64,000 bases of DNA. It comes from Membranihabitans marinus (GTDB taxonomy: Bacteria > Bacteroidota > Bacteroidia > Chitinophagales > Saprospiraceae). The notes beneath the pieces were generated by a model, which had not been told where the DNA came from, searched no databases, and worked only from the letters and a program-made list of their open reading frames with translations. Positions within the stretch are counted from its first letter, which is position 1; every line of letters begins with the position of its first letter. The position numbers were made by a program, and so were the translations under genes. Below are positions 36,090 to 45,763 of this stretch, in pieces. The DNA is taken from NCBI RefSeq assembly GCF_019802045.1, contig NZ_JAHVHU010000017.1:62001-126000 (forward strand). Reading direction: 5' to 3'.

Positions 36090-36971
36090 ATGGCAGGAAA
36101 TTTTAAAAAATCCAAGTATCGTCCAAAACCGAATTATTGGTTGTCCAATGTATCGGTGACCTTGTTGCTCTTTCTGGCGGGGCTGTTGGGGCTTTCGTGG
36201 TTGCATTCCAATGAGTTGATCAATTACTTGAAAGAAAATGTCAATCTTACGGTAGAGCTCCACCGCGATATTAAAAATGCTGAGTTGAAAAAAGTAACTT
36301 CTTCGATCAAGGAACTGGATGGAGTGAAAGCAGGCAGTGTTCAGTTGATCAGTAAAGAAGAAGGATTTCAGAATCTTAAATCTGAATTTGGCGAAGATTT
36401 TCTTGATGATGATTTTCCGAATCCATTGCAGGATATGATCGTTCTTAATCTCAATGCAGTGGATGTGGAGAAGAAAAAAGTAGATGCGCTTAAATCTTCC
36501 ATTCGTGCGCTCAGCCCCGGGGTGAGTCAGGTTTATTTTCAGGATGAACTTTTTGATACCGCGATTCGAAACATGAATTTGGTGAACTGGGGGATGACGG
36601 TCATTGGTTTTCTGATCTTGCTCATTGCTGTTTTTCTGATACACAATACGATTAAATTATCTTTGTACTCAAATCGTTTTGTGGTCAAAACGATGGAGCT
36701 GGTCGGCGCACGATGGGGATTTATCATCCGACCTTTTCTCTCAAAGAGTCTGGTCTATGGTTTGATTTGTGGAATCATCGCTATCCTGGCACTGGCCGGC
36801 TTGGGGTATTATATTTACTATGTGTATCCTTCCATTCTGACGATATTCAATCCGCAAAGTACGATGTTGATTATGGCGGGCGTTCTTATTCTGGGATTGT
36901 TGATACAGGCGGTAAGTACCGTTTTTGTAGTAAATAAATACTTGCGGAAGAACATGAGTGATTTGTTTTAG
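36090..36971 (+). CDS. ftsX: Cell division protein FtsX
   Basis: FtsX is the membrane partner of FtsE and activates peptidoglycan hydrolysis during division. The 293-aa protein has an N-terminal membrane segment (about 22-40), an extracytoplasmic domain to about residue 165, and three further segments with the FtsX/permease signature (FVVKTMELVGARWGFIIRPFLSKSLVYGLICG). The gene opens the long plus-strand run that continues to the phospholipase-like gene. FtsE is not adjacent, which is usual in Bacteroidota. Confidence 0.93.
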   Translation: MAGNFKKSKYRPKPNYWLSNVSVTLLLFLAGLLGLSWLHSNELINYLKENVNLTVELHRDIKNAELKKVTSSIKELDGVKAGSVQLISKEEGFQNLKSEFGEDFLDDDFPNPLQDMIVLNLNAVDVEKKKVDALKSSIRALSPGVSQVYFQDELFDTAIRNMNLVNWGMTVIGFLILLIAVFLIHNTIKLSLYSNRFVVKTMELVGARWGFIIRPFLSKSLVYGLICGIIAILALAGLGYYIYYVYPSILTIFNPQSTMLIMAGVLILGLLIQAVSTVFVVNKYLRKNMSDLF

Positions 36972-37017
36972 GATTTTCCGTTTATAATCCTACCTTTACA
37001 GAAATAAAACTTCGAAT

Positions 37018-37341
37018 ATGGCCGCGCAACGTAAGAAAAAAGTAATTAAAAGCACGGCGCCCCGGAAGCGAAAAGCTCCGGTCCGGCGAAAAGAATCTGT
37101 CACCAAGTCCAATGCGTTTACGCATTACAGCGATTTTCTTTTTTCCAACGAAAACTACATGTTCGTCGGTGGTGGTTTCCTTTTGATTGTGGTGGGCATG
37201 TTTTTGATGAGCGGAGGCCATATGCCCGATGATGAAACCTGGGATCCGAATATCATTTATTCATTTCGTCGAGTTACCCTGGCTCCGATTGTTATCCTTA
37301 TCGGACTGGCTTTGCCTATTCTAGGTATTTTCAGGAAGTAA
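37018..37341 (+). CDS. DUF3098 membrane protein
   Basis: 107 aa: a strongly basic N-terminus (MAAQRKKKVIKSTAPRKRKAPVRRKE) and two membrane segments (about 45-63 and 83-103) around the short loop MPDDETWDPNIIYSFRRVT. This matches DUF3098, whose genes regularly follow ftsX in Bacteroidota. The link to ftsX suggests a role in division or envelope, but none is established. Confidence 0.85.
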   Translation: MAAQRKKKVIKSTAPRKRKAPVRRKESVTKSNAFTHYSDFLFSNENYMFVGGGFLLIVVGMFLMSGGHMPDDETWDPNIIYSFRRVTLAPIVILIGLALPILGIFRK

Positions 37342-37371
37342 ATTGTGATAGCAGATTTAATTTGCTTGGTC

Positions 37372-38169
37372 ATGAACGAAATTCTGCAAAAAATCATCCT
37401 TGGTATTATTCAAGGATTGACAGAGTTTTTGCCTGTAAGTAGTAGCGGTCATCTGGAGATTGCAAAGGCATTGATCGGAGCAGATCAGCTAAGGGAAGAC
37501 AGTCTGATGACTACCATCGTACTTCACTTTGGTACCGCTTTGGCGACCATAGTGGTTTTTTGGAAAGATATTCGTCAACTTTTGGTTGATATATTTCTGC
37601 GAAGAACATCTGAAAGTATTCGTTTCGCTGTAGCTATTTTGGTCAGTATGATTCCTGCCGTCGTTGTCGGACTTGCTTTTGAAAATCAAATCAATGGAAT
37701 GTTCTCAGGTCAACTGTTGTTGGTCGGATTTTGTTTGCTGGTTACGGGCGGACTGCTACTTTTGGCAGACCGGGCCACGACGACCCATAAAAAGGTAACT
37801 CTGTTCAATGGGTTCTTGATTGGCATTGCTCAGATGGTTGCCATATTACCCGGGATATCCCGATCCGGCTCGACCATATCAGCCAGTGTATTACTCGGCA
37901 TCGATCGGGAGAAAGCAGCCCGATTTTCATTTTTAATGGTTATTCCATTGATTTTTGGCAAAATCGCGCAGGACTTTTTATTCAATGATGTAGTCATTCA
38001 GGAAGGGGCATCCATCCCCTTGTTGATCGGTTTCGCTACGTCATTTGTGGTTGGAATATGGGCATGTCGATGGATGATCCGAATGGTCAAACAAAGCAAG
38101 CTCTATTACTTTACAATATATTGTGTAGTGGCCGGTATTTTTGCGATTTCTTTACATTACTTGTTATGA
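37372..38169 (+). CDS. uppP: Undecaprenyl-diphosphatase UppP/BacA
   Basis: UppP removes a phosphate from undecaprenyl pyrophosphate to recycle the lipid carrier for cell-wall synthesis. The 265-aa membrane protein starts at the ATG at 37372 (a GTG at 37345 would add nine residues). Catalytic motifs are visible: GIIQGLTEFLPVSSSGHLEIAKALIG and MVAILPGISRSGSTISASVLLGIDREKAARFSFLMVIP. Its last codons overlap the truB start (ATGA). Confidence 0.95.
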   Translation: MNEILQKIILGIIQGLTEFLPVSSSGHLEIAKALIGADQLREDSLMTTIVLHFGTALATIVVFWKDIRQLLVDIFLRRTSESIRFAVAILVSMIPAVVVGLAFENQINGMFSGQLLLVGFCLLVTGGLLLLADRATTTHKKVTLFNGFLIGIAQMVAILPGISRSGSTISASVLLGIDREKAARFSFLMVIPLIFGKIAQDFLFNDVVIQEGASIPLLIGFATSFVVGIWACRWMIRMVKQSKLYYFTIYCVVAGIFAISLHYLL

Positions 38170-38900
38170 ATCAACAACTAAAGAATCTGACGATGCTCCA
38201 CCTGCGGGAAGGAATGGTTTTTTTGGTAGATAAACCGAAGAACTGGACCTCCTTTGATGTGGTTGCTAAGCTCCGGGGGACGATCAAAAATAAACTGGAT
38301 GTGCGCAAGCACAAAGTAGGGCATGCGGGTACACTTGATCCCCTGGCTACCGGCTTACTGATTATCTGTACCGGACGATTGACAAAAACGATCGAATCGT
38401 ACCAAAATCTTTCCAAAGAATATACGGGAGTAATAACGTTGGGTGCTACGACCCCGAGTTTTGATCTTGAAACACCATTTGATGCGCACTTTCCCATCGA
38501 TCATATTACCGAAGAAGAAATGGAACGCGCCCGTGAATCATTGACCGGCATCATCATGCAAAATGTGCCGGTGTATTCAGCCATAAAAGTGGATGGGCAG
38601 CGGAGTTATCATCGGGCACGAAGAGGGGAAGCTGTTCGCATAAAATCCAGGGAAGTTCAGGTGCATGATTTTGAACTAGACTATGTAGACTTTCCAAATT
38701 TGAATTTTCGGACAACCGTTTCCAAAGGAACGTATATTCGGGCAATTGCGGACGACTTTGGACGTTTAGTTCACAGTGGAGGACATCTGGCTGAATTGCG
38801 GCGGACTAAGATTGGTTCCTACCACGTCGATGATGCCTGGACAATAGATGCACTGATCGAGGCGATCAATGCACTGGAAGAGACAAAACTGCACGGATAA
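38166..38900 (+). CDS. truB: tRNA pseudouridine(55) synthase
   Basis: TruB makes pseudouridine 55 in the T-loop of tRNAs. The start is the ATG at 38166 overlapping the uppP stop; the frame continues upstream inside uppP but without family similarity. The 244-aa protein has [18 protein letters not shown], the catalytic Asp in [25 protein letters not shown], and [22 protein letters not shown], plus [13 protein letters not shown]-like [11 protein letters not shown]. The short form without C-terminal PUA domain is usual in Bacteroidota. Confidence 0.95.
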   Translation: MNQQLKNLTMLHLREGMVFLVDKPKNWTSFDVVAKLRGTIKNKLDVRKHKVGHAGTLDPLATGLLIICTGRLTKTIESYQNLSKEYTGVITLGATTPSFDLETPFDAHFPIDHITEEEMERARESLTGIIMQNVPVYSAIKVDGQRSYHRARRGEAVRIKSREVQVHDFELDYVDFPNLNFRTTVSKGTYIRAIADDFGRLVHSGGHLAELRRTKIGSYHVDDAWTIDALIEAINALEETKLHG

Positions 38901-38902
38901 TT

Positions 38903-39802
38903 ATGGGGATTACGGTTGAGAACCTGACAAAACGGTATGGCCCTCAGTTGGCGGTGAATCAGCTGAGTTTTACTGCAAGCCAGGGAGGTGTTTTGGGGTT
39001 TCTGGGACCAAACGGTGCCGGAAAGACGACTTCCCTTCGAATGATTGCCGGGTTGCTGCGGCCGGACCAAGGCAAAGTATATTATGGTGACCTGGATATA
39101 TGGGCGCACCCCGCAGAAGCTCGTCGGTCCATCGGTTACTTGCCTGAAACGAACCCGCTTTATCCGGATCTGTACGTTTATGAAATATTATCTTTCTATG
39201 CAAAGATTCACAACGTGTCCGGAAGCCGCGTCGATGCAGTGATTGAACAAGTAGGTTTGGGGCAGGAGTCCAACAAAAAAATTAAACAACTCTCAAAAGG
39301 ATTTAGACAACGTGTAGGATTGGGGATTGCCATTCTGCACGATCCGAAAATTCTTATTCTGGATGAACCCATTTCGGGGCTTGATCCCAACCAATTGTCC
39401 GGAATCAGACAATTAATTCGTGAACTGGCCAGGGAAAAAACCATACTTTTCAGTTCTCATATCCTTTCTGAAGTGGAACAGGTTTGTGACCGGGTATTAA
39501 TCATCTACAAGGGGGAGCTCAGAGTGATAGATAGTCTCGAAAGACTTCAAGCCGAGCAGGATGGCCGACAGGTTATCGTGGCAGAGGTTGATTCTGAGGT
39601 GCCAGCGGAGTCCTTATCGGCTATATCGACCATGGACTATTGTGAAAAACTAGCACCAGGAAAGCTTCGATTGGTCGCTCATCCAGGTGCAGATATGCGA
39701 AAAGATCTGTATCAATGGTCCGTGCAAGCTGGCGTAGTATTATTGGAAAGCCGGGTGGAACAAACCAGTGTGGCATCACTCTTTGAAAAACTCACCAAAT
39801 GA
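38903..39802 (+). CDS. gldA: Gliding-motility ABC transporter ATPase GldA
   Basis: The 299-aa ATPase subunit of the GldA-GldF-GldG transporter, which was linked to gliding in Flavobacterium; its transport substrate is unknown. Walker A (LGPNGAGKTTSLRMIAGLLRPD), Q-loop, the signature KQLSKGFRQRVGLGIAILHDP and Walker B (ILILDEPISGLDP) are all complete. The length matches GldA. It follows truB by two bases, and its stop overlaps the gldF start. Identity as GldA rests on the two genes behind it. Confidence 0.88.
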   Translation: MGITVENLTKRYGPQLAVNQLSFTASQGGVLGFLGPNGAGKTTSLRMIAGLLRPDQGKVYYGDLDIWAHPAEARRSIGYLPETNPLYPDLYVYEILSFYAKIHNVSGSRVDAVIEQVGLGQESNKKIKQLSKGFRQRVGLGIAILHDPKILILDEPISGLDPNQLSGIRQLIRELAREKTILFSSHILSEVEQVCDRVLIIYKGELRVIDSLERLQAEQDGRQVIVAEVDSEVPAESLSAISTMDYCEKLAPGKLRLVAHPGADMRKDLYQWSVQAGVVLLESRVEQTSVASLFEKLTK

Positions 39803-40542
39803 ACTCGATATTACCAATCATCGGCAAAGACTTAGGTCGTTTTTTTAGTCACATGGGGTCGGTCGTATCGTTGATTGTGTTTTATATCATCTTAGGTTTG
39901 TTGCTTTGGTTTTTGCCGGATTACGGAATACTGGATGGGTATTATGCCAGTATGGATTTGTTCTTTTCCTATGTACCGATTCTATTGATTTTTCTTATCC
40001 CAGCTTTGAATATGGATGTACTTTCTGCGGAGATAGCAGGGGGCACACTTGATTTGCTTCTCATCCGACCTGTAACGACGATTCAGCTTATTTTAGCGAA
40101 ATACCTTAGTGGACTAGTGATTGTATGCATCGGGATGATTCCCTCACTGCTTTACGTAGTGACGGTTTATTACCTGGCTCAACCCGTCGGCAATATCGAC
40201 CTGGGAGCTGTGACAGGCAGTTACCTTGGACTATTTTTACTGATTATGGTTTTTACAGCGATCAGCCTTTTTGCGTCATCCATCGTCTCGGTGCCATTGT
40301 CTGCACTGATGGTTGGTATGTTTTTATGCGCTTTTTGGTATTGGGCTTTTTATTTGCTCAGCAGTTTACCCGTATTTTATGGACAATGGGATTACTGGGT
40401 GCAATATCTGGGACTTGATTTTCATTATGAAGAGATGGGAAAAGGATTGATTCCATTGGCATCTATTGTTTATGTTTTGTCGCTGGTATATGTATTTCTT
40501 CACTTCACCTGGTGGCGTATTCAAAATATCAGAAACCGATGA
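39799..40542 (+). CDS. gldF: Gliding-motility ABC transporter permease GldF
   Basis: A 247-aa ABC-2 type permease with six membrane segments and the typical loop SAEIAGGTLDLLLIRPVTTIQLILAKYLSGL. It overlaps gldA (ATGA) at the start and gldG (ATGA) at the end, which shows that the three subunits are made together. Size and order fit GldF. Confidence 0.87.
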   Translation: MNSILPIIGKDLGRFFSHMGSVVSLIVFYIILGLLLWFLPDYGILDGYYASMDLFFSYVPILLIFLIPALNMDVLSAEIAGGTLDLLLIRPVTTIQLILAKYLSGLVIVCIGMIPSLLYVVTVYYLAQPVGNIDLGAVTGSYLGLFLLIMVFTAISLFASSIVSVPLSALMVGMFLCAFWYWAFYLLSSLPVFYGQWDYWVQYLGLDFHYEEMGKGLIPLASIVYVLSLVYVFLHFTWWRIQNIRNR

Positions 40543-42221
40543 ATCACATAACTACGCACATATGGGGTTTCATTTTGTTCGGCGCTGGATTGATAGCCGT
40601 CAATGTCCTGGCGGTGCAATGGAATGTCAAATGGGATTTTACAGATGACCAGCGATTTACACTGGCTCCCACGACCTATGAGGTGGTGGATGCTATTTCC
40701 GAACCGGTGACCGTTACGGTGTATCTTACCGGTGACTTTCCGGCGATATTTACCAGGCTGGAAAAGAGTACTCAAAGTTTACTGACCCAATTCACACGGA
40801 AAAATGCGAACATTATGATTCGCTATGATAATCCTTCTGTAGGAAGTGTGGAAGAGGTCAATCGCAGACGGGAGGAATTTTCAAAAAACGGATTGGCACC
40901 TGTCCGCTTATCGATTCAGGACAAGTCCACAGAAAAATTGATCTATCCATATGCCTTAATCCAGTTTGGGATGAAAAAAGTCTATGTGAACCTTTTAGAA
41001 GCGGAACGGGCCGGAATCCCAAATGATCAAACCATTGCTCAGTCTGCAGCTATGCTGGAATACAAGTTTACCAGTGCTCTAATGAGATTGTTTCAAGAAC
41101 GAAAGAAAAATGTGGTGTTTACCGAAGGGCATGGAGAATTGACTCCGGCCGAAACGGCTGACTGGGAACGTAGTTTACGAGCTTATTTTAACACCACCCG
41201 GGCCAATCTGGATTCCTTAGTGGCTATACCTGGTGAAATTGACGTGTTGGTCATTGCAAAGCCGACAGACCCGTTTTCAGAGAAAGATAAATTCAAGATT
41301 GACCAATATCTTATGCAAGGCGGGCGGCTCATGTTTTTGATGGATAAAATGCGGGTGAATGAAGACAGCTTGCGGTTTAACGGGACCTATGTCAGCACAA
41401 ACTATCCACTTAACCTGGATGATCTATTGTTCAAGTATGGCGTTCGTATTCAATCCAATCTGGTATTGAGCCTGGAACATACCCGTAGACCAATGATAGT
41501 TGGCCAGGTGGGTGGGGAAAACCAATATGAGCTCTTCCCGTGGTATTACTACCTAGCGGCTATCCCGTCTGATAATTCGGCAATTACGAAGGGGCTGGAC
41601 CGGATACAGCTTAAGTATGCATCGGTGATTGAACCGCTGGAATCTCCTGTTCGCAAAACACCACTGTTGCATGCCGGAACGCACGCCCGGTATCAGTTTA
41701 ATCCAGTAGAAGTGTCACTTGATATGGTCCGGTTCCAACCAGATGTGTCCGCATTTGGACATGGCAACTTACACATGGCTTATCTTTTGGAAGGAGAATT
41801 TGAATCGCTTTATCAGAATAGAGTAACAGAATCGATGAGTTCTGGCCTTCATGAATTGGGCATGTCCTTTCGGGAAAGGTCGACACCAACGCAGATCTTG
41901 GTCGTCTCTGACGGAGATGTCGCGCGGAATGGATTTGATCCCCAAAGACGGCAACCGCAACCCCTGGGCTTTGATCCTTACGAGAACTATACTTTTGACA
42001 ATAAAGCTTTTTTGAACAACGCCATGGAATATATGACGGGAATGCGTGCTATTTTGCCGTTGCGTGGAAAGAAGGTTGAAATGCGGTTGTTGGATGCGCA
42101 GCGTGTGGACCAGCATAGGCTCCTGGTACAGGTGGGAAATGGTGTGTTTCCTGTGATGTCCATTGTGTTGGTTTCGATGGTTTGGCGTTTGTACCGAAAA
42201 AGGAAATATACTGGTCTATGA
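40539..42221 (+). CDS. gldG: Gliding-motility ABC transporter auxiliary protein GldG
   Basis: A 560-aa protein anchored by an N-terminal membrane helix (HIWGFILFGAGLIAVNVLAVQW) and a C-terminal helix before the basic tail RLYRKRKYTGL. The large extracytoplasmic part begins FTDDQRFTLAPTTYEVVDAISEPVTVTVYLTGDFP and includes VVFTEGHGELTPAETADW and VLVIAKPTDPFSEKDKFKIDQYLMQGGRLMFLMD, typical of the GldG/ABC-auxiliary family. The ATG at 40539 overlaps the gldF stop. Presence of gldAFG does not by itself prove gliding. Confidence 0.9.
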   Translation: MNHITTHIWGFILFGAGLIAVNVLAVQWNVKWDFTDDQRFTLAPTTYEVVDAISEPVTVTVYLTGDFPAIFTRLEKSTQSLLTQFTRKNANIMIRYDNPSVGSVEEVNRRREEFSKNGLAPVRLSIQDKSTEKLIYPYALIQFGMKKVYVNLLEAERAGIPNDQTIAQSAAMLEYKFTSALMRLFQERKKNVVFTEGHGELTPAETADWERSLRAYFNTTRANLDSLVAIPGEIDVLVIAKPTDPFSEKDKFKIDQYLMQGGRLMFLMDKMRVNEDSLRFNGTYVSTNYPLNLDDLLFKYGVRIQSNLVLSLEHTRRPMIVGQVGGENQYELFPWYYYLAAIPSDNSAITKGLDRIQLKYASVIEPLESPVRKTPLLHAGTHARYQFNPVEVSLDMVRFQPDVSAFGHGNLHMAYLLEGEFESLYQNRVTESMSSGLHELGMSFRERSTPTQILVVSDGDVARNGFDPQRRQPQPLGFDPYENYTFDNKAFLNNAMEYMTGMRAILPLRGKKVEMRLLDAQRVDQHRLLVQVGNGVFPVMSIVLVSMVWRLYRKRKYTGL

Positions 42222-43216
42222 AGAAATGGTTAATCGGTACAGCGCTGGTTCTTTTCTTGGTTTTTCTCGCCTGGTGGTCTGGAAAAGACCCCAATGAATC
42301 AACTATTCGTGATGAGTTGGTTCTCAATGTAGCAGATACGGCATCAATCCATCAGATTGAAATTTTGGATCGGGACGGTCAGAAAATTGTTCTCTCCCGA
42401 GATCGTAATAATTGGTTTGTCAATAATCAACCTGCCCGACAGCATGCCATCAACAATTTGCTGAAGACAATGTATGACCAACGTGTATCCGCTCTGGTTC
42501 CAAAAGCAGCACTTGATAATGTAGTCAAAGATCTTGCAAGTCACAGCGTCCGGGTCAATGTGAAGGACCAATCAGGAAAATCGATGCTGGTATTTTACAT
42601 CGGTGGGGTTACGCCGGATGAAAGAGGTACTTTTATGATGCGGGAAGGTTCTGAGTGGCCGGTCATCGTCAATATTCCCGGATTTGAAGGCGGGTTAAGG
42701 TCCCGATACATCATGTCTATCCGTGATTGGAAATCTCGTCAAATCATACACCCGATTGGGGATATAAAGACGATTCATCTCGAATACCCTACTCGCCAGG
42801 AACACAGCCTGGTGCTGACCAAAACCGATAAAAAATATTACGTCAGTCCGTTGGTAAACGCTCGTGCCGGGCGCATTCCGGTTCATGAGTATCTGGCTGA
42901 AGCCTATCTTGATCAGATCAACACGCTCTATGCAGAAGCTATTTTGGACGATTCCAAAAGACCCGAAATCGATGCTGCTACGCCCTTTTGCCGTTTAATT
43001 ATTACAGACCCTGAGGGAAGCGTTCAAAAAGTAGAATTTTATCCCACAGAGTGGATCGATTATGCCCGTATCGGAGAACGTCCGGAAAAGGTAGAGCGCT
43101 ATTATACGGATTACAACGATTCGGTAATTTACCTGACTCAGCACCTGTTGATGCAAAAGATTTTTACGGGATATGAACATTTCGTATCTTTAAAGGACTT
43201 TGGTCAGGAAGAATAA
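42218..43216 (+). CDS. DUF4340-like membrane-anchored protein
   Basis: A 332-aa protein with an N-terminal membrane anchor (MKKWLIGTALVLFLVFLAWW) and a beta-rich extracytoplasmic domain (ETVLNVADTASIHQIEILDRDGQKIVLSRDRNNWFVNNQPA and KTIHLEYPTRQEHSLVLTKTDKKYYV). This pattern matches DUF4340, which often follows GldG-like genes. The ATG at 42218 overlaps the gldG stop codon, tying it to the transporter. Function unknown. Confidence 0.78.
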   Translation: MKKWLIGTALVLFLVFLAWWSGKDPNESTIRDELVLNVADTASIHQIEILDRDGQKIVLSRDRNNWFVNNQPARQHAINNLLKTMYDQRVSALVPKAALDNVVKDLASHSVRVNVKDQSGKSMLVFYIGGVTPDERGTFMMREGSEWPVIVNIPGFEGGLRSRYIMSIRDWKSRQIIHPIGDIKTIHLEYPTRQEHSLVLTKTDKKYYVSPLVNARAGRIPVHEYLAEAYLDQINTLYAEAILDDSKRPEIDAATPFCRLIITDPEGSVQKVEFYPTEWIDYARIGERPEKVERYYTDYNDSVIYLTQHLLMQKIFTGYEHFVSLKDFGQEE

Positions 43217-44387
43217 TGTAGGGTTATTGACAGTTCTTGTCATGCTGTTTGGTTTATCGTTTGCGGTAAACGATTGGGGATTTTTTGCCCACCGAAAGAT
43301 TAATTATTATGCCGTATTAACGGTTCCTCCGCCCGTGAATCAGTTTTTCAAATTTCATATTGATTTTTTACAACTCCGTGCAGTAGATCCGGATCGAAGA
43401 AGATATGCGGTTCCTGGAGAAGGTGCTCGACACTTTATTGATTTGGATTATTGGTACGATGGAGATTCGTTGATGCTGACTCGCGACTTTACACTTGATC
43501 GATTATTGCAAGGCCATTGGGAGTGGGAGACTGGTGATTCGGTGCAAGTGATGGAGCCCATGCTGGAGGGAGCGGGAAGAATTCAGTTCTTGGGAAATAA
43601 ATCGATGTTATCGATCGATTCATTTGCTCTTCGTCAGGAACTGTATGGTATGTCGAATGACTCCATTATTTTTATTGATGAATTTTTGTATCCGCAGAGC
43701 GAAGGGAGATTGACCTTTTATGACTCCTTGATAGAGCATGGCATCGTACCGTATCATGTGGAAATCATGTATCGGCAGCTGGTCGAAGCAATGCAGCATA
43801 AAGACTTGGAATTGATTGTGAAGATCTGCGCAGACCTGGGTCACTATATCGGAGATGCCCATGTTCCCCTCCATACGACCAGTAACTACAATGGACAGTT
43901 CACCGATCAGCTGGGAATCCATTCATTTTGGGAAAGTCGGATACCAGAATTGTTTGAGAAAACACACTTCAATTCTTTGGTGGGACCCGCTGAATATATT
44001 GAGGATGTACCCGACTTTATATGGAGCACAGTATTGCATAGCTATAGTCTGGTGCCCAGCGTCTTAAGCATGGATAAGAAGGCGCGCCAAAATATCGCAG
44101 AACAACATCATTACTGTTATGAAGAACGGGGCAGTACCCTGGTGCGTACCCCTTGCCCCCGATTGGCTCGTGAGTATATGAACCTTATGAATGGTATGGT
44201 GCAAGAACAGTGGATGAGAGCTATACATGCTGTGGGTTCTGTTTGGTATTCGGCCTGGATAGATAGCGGGCAACCTGAAATATGGAATGAAACAGGATCT
44301 GCGCTGGAGCCGGACACAACTCTGGTGGATCGGATCAAATTGAAATTTAAGCGAACCTCAGACCATAATAGAAGTGATTTACATTGA
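43200..44387 (+). CDS. Zinc-dependent phospholipase C / S1-P1 nuclease-like secreted protein
   Basis: A 395-aa exported protein. The TTG at 43200, overlapping the previous gene by 17 bases, gives a signal peptide (LLTVLVMLFGLSFAVNDWGFF). The zinc-site residues typical of the phospholipase C/P1 nuclease fold are seen in NDWGFFAHRKINYYA (Trp and His at the mature start), HFIDLDYW, and ADLGHYIGDAHVPLHTTSNYNGQFTDQLGIHSFWES. The substrate (phospholipid or nucleic acid) cannot be told. It ends the ftsX-to-43.4-kb run. Confidence 0.82.
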   Translation: MVRKNNVGLLTVLVMLFGLSFAVNDWGFFAHRKINYYAVLTVPPPVNQFFKFHIDFLQLRAVDPDRRRYAVPGEGARHFIDLDYWYDGDSLMLTRDFTLDRLLQGHWEWETGDSVQVMEPMLEGAGRIQFLGNKSMLSIDSFALRQELYGMSNDSIIFIDEFLYPQSEGRLTFYDSLIEHGIVPYHVEIMYRQLVEAMQHKDLELIVKICADLGHYIGDAHVPLHTTSNYNGQFTDQLGIHSFWESRIPELFEKTHFNSLVGPAEYIEDVPDFIWSTVLHSYSLVPSVLSMDKKARQNIAEQHHYCYEERGSTLVRTPCPRLAREYMNLMNGMVQEQWMRAIHAVGSVWYSAWIDSGQPEIWNETGSALEPDTTLVDRIKLKFKRTSDHNRSDLH

Positions 44388-44512
44388 TATTTCTATCTTC
44401 GCCTTTTTACAATCAGGATCATTCTTTGGAAAATTTATTTACCACTTTCCAAGTGCAGGTACACTTTATACTTCGCTGAGATCCGGGTAAGCAACCGACA
44501 AACTGCTAGCAA

Positions 44513-45490
44513 ATGAAAAAACGATTTATTGCCATTGTGGGGGCCATCATGGGACTCGCCGAAGTAGTTCCCGGCGTATCCGGGGGAACCATCGCCTTCG
44601 TAGCCGGAATTTATGAACGACTCATTGGTTCGATTAAAAATGTAGACAAAACAGCAATCCAGTACTTGCTGCGGGGAAAGTTTCACGAATTTTCAAAAAA
44701 AATCGATCTGTCTTTTCTGATTTTGGTGTTCGCGGGTATGGCTGGAGGCCTTGTCATCGGAGTATTTGGGATCTCTTATTTACTGGAAAATCATCCGGTA
44801 GCCATCTGGTCGTTTTTCTTTGGCCTGATTCTGGCGTCTTCCGTGTACCTTGGAATGATGATCAAGAGCTGGAATATTAAGATTGTTATAGCTTTACTGC
44901 TTGGGGTAGCGATTGCGTATATGATTACGATTCAATCTCCGTCTGGTGGGAATGATGCATTGTGGGCTTACTTTTTGTCGGGGATGATTGCGATATCAGC
45001 GATGATACTGCCAGGTATTTCAGGGTCGTTTATATTGTTGTTACTTGGAATGTATCCGTTGGTATTGGGACAGGCGCGGGCTTTCCTATCCGAATTTGAT
45101 GGAATTGCGATGTTGAAAATTGGCGTATTTGGAGTAGGAGCTGTACTTGGTCTGGCGTTCTTTTCCAGGTTGTTGAGTTGGCTGTTTGGCCGATTCAAGT
45201 ATGTGACCTATGCGGTATTAACCGGTTTTATTATCGGGTCGCTGAATAAGGTTTGGCCGTGGAAACGGCCGGTGCTGGGACAAGATGAATCGGGAAAAGT
45301 GATTGAATTGACCGGGTTGGAATTCGATCCGGAGCACATCAAGATTATCCGGGAAGAGAATTTATCACCTTTACATGCTTCCATTGAGCACCCTCATTTA
45401 ATCTTGGCCATCACCATGTTTATAGTAGGGGTAGTTTTAATCTATATGTTGGCCCGGGTCGAAGACCAATTGAGCATTACGGATCGATAA
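44513..45490 (+). CDS. DUF368 family polyprenyl-phosphate transporter
   Basis: A 325-aa protein with about eight membrane segments and the paired DUF368 signatures: GLAEVVPGVSGGTIAFVAGIYERLI near the N-terminus and MIAISAMILPGISGSFILLLLGMYPLVLGQA in the middle. DUF368 proteins (PopT) were recently described as flipping undecaprenyl phosphate back across the membrane. With uppP 7 kb upstream, this window has both the recycling phosphatase and the likely flippase. The transport role is by family. Confidence 0.85.
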   Translation: MKKRFIAIVGAIMGLAEVVPGVSGGTIAFVAGIYERLIGSIKNVDKTAIQYLLRGKFHEFSKKIDLSFLILVFAGMAGGLVIGVFGISYLLENHPVAIWSFFFGLILASSVYLGMMIKSWNIKIVIALLLGVAIAYMITIQSPSGGNDALWAYFLSGMIAISAMILPGISGSFILLLLGMYPLVLGQARAFLSEFDGIAMLKIGVFGVGAVLGLAFFSRLLSWLFGRFKYVTYAVLTGFIIGSLNKVWPWKRPVLGQDESGKVIELTGLEFDPEHIKIIREENLSPLHASIEHPHLILAITMFIVGVVLIYMLARVEDQLSITDR

Positions 45491-45550
45491 CTGACCGTTG
45501 ATCAATCAAAAGGGAAGGGGGGAGCCCGCAACATAGATGGTTTTTGATTT

Positions 45551-45710
45551 ACCGACCTGTCCCCGCCTTGGCTGTGGGAGGGCTCTGTCCCGAGGATAAT
45601 GTATGATTCAAAAGTCAAACGGCACCCAAAATTGGACTATGTGATATGCTTAACTTTGGAATTTAAGAAATTGATGCACGGTGTGTTATGTATTATAATA
45701 GGAATAGTGT
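45551..45710 (+). repeat. Dispersed intergenic repeat, copy D (long form, diverged end)
   Basis: 45551-45618 shares the 5' extension with copy B (ACCGACCTGT... CTGTGGGAGGG...CCGAGGATAA). 45609-45655 carries the core CAAAAGTCAAACGGCACCCAAAATTGG; the right arm of the hairpin is eroded and the AAAGCGGGAT end is not recognisable. Confidence 0.75.
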
Positions 45711-45763
45711 ACGGGAAACGGATTGTACGGATGTAAGGACGTGACACAGACGCATACCCATGC

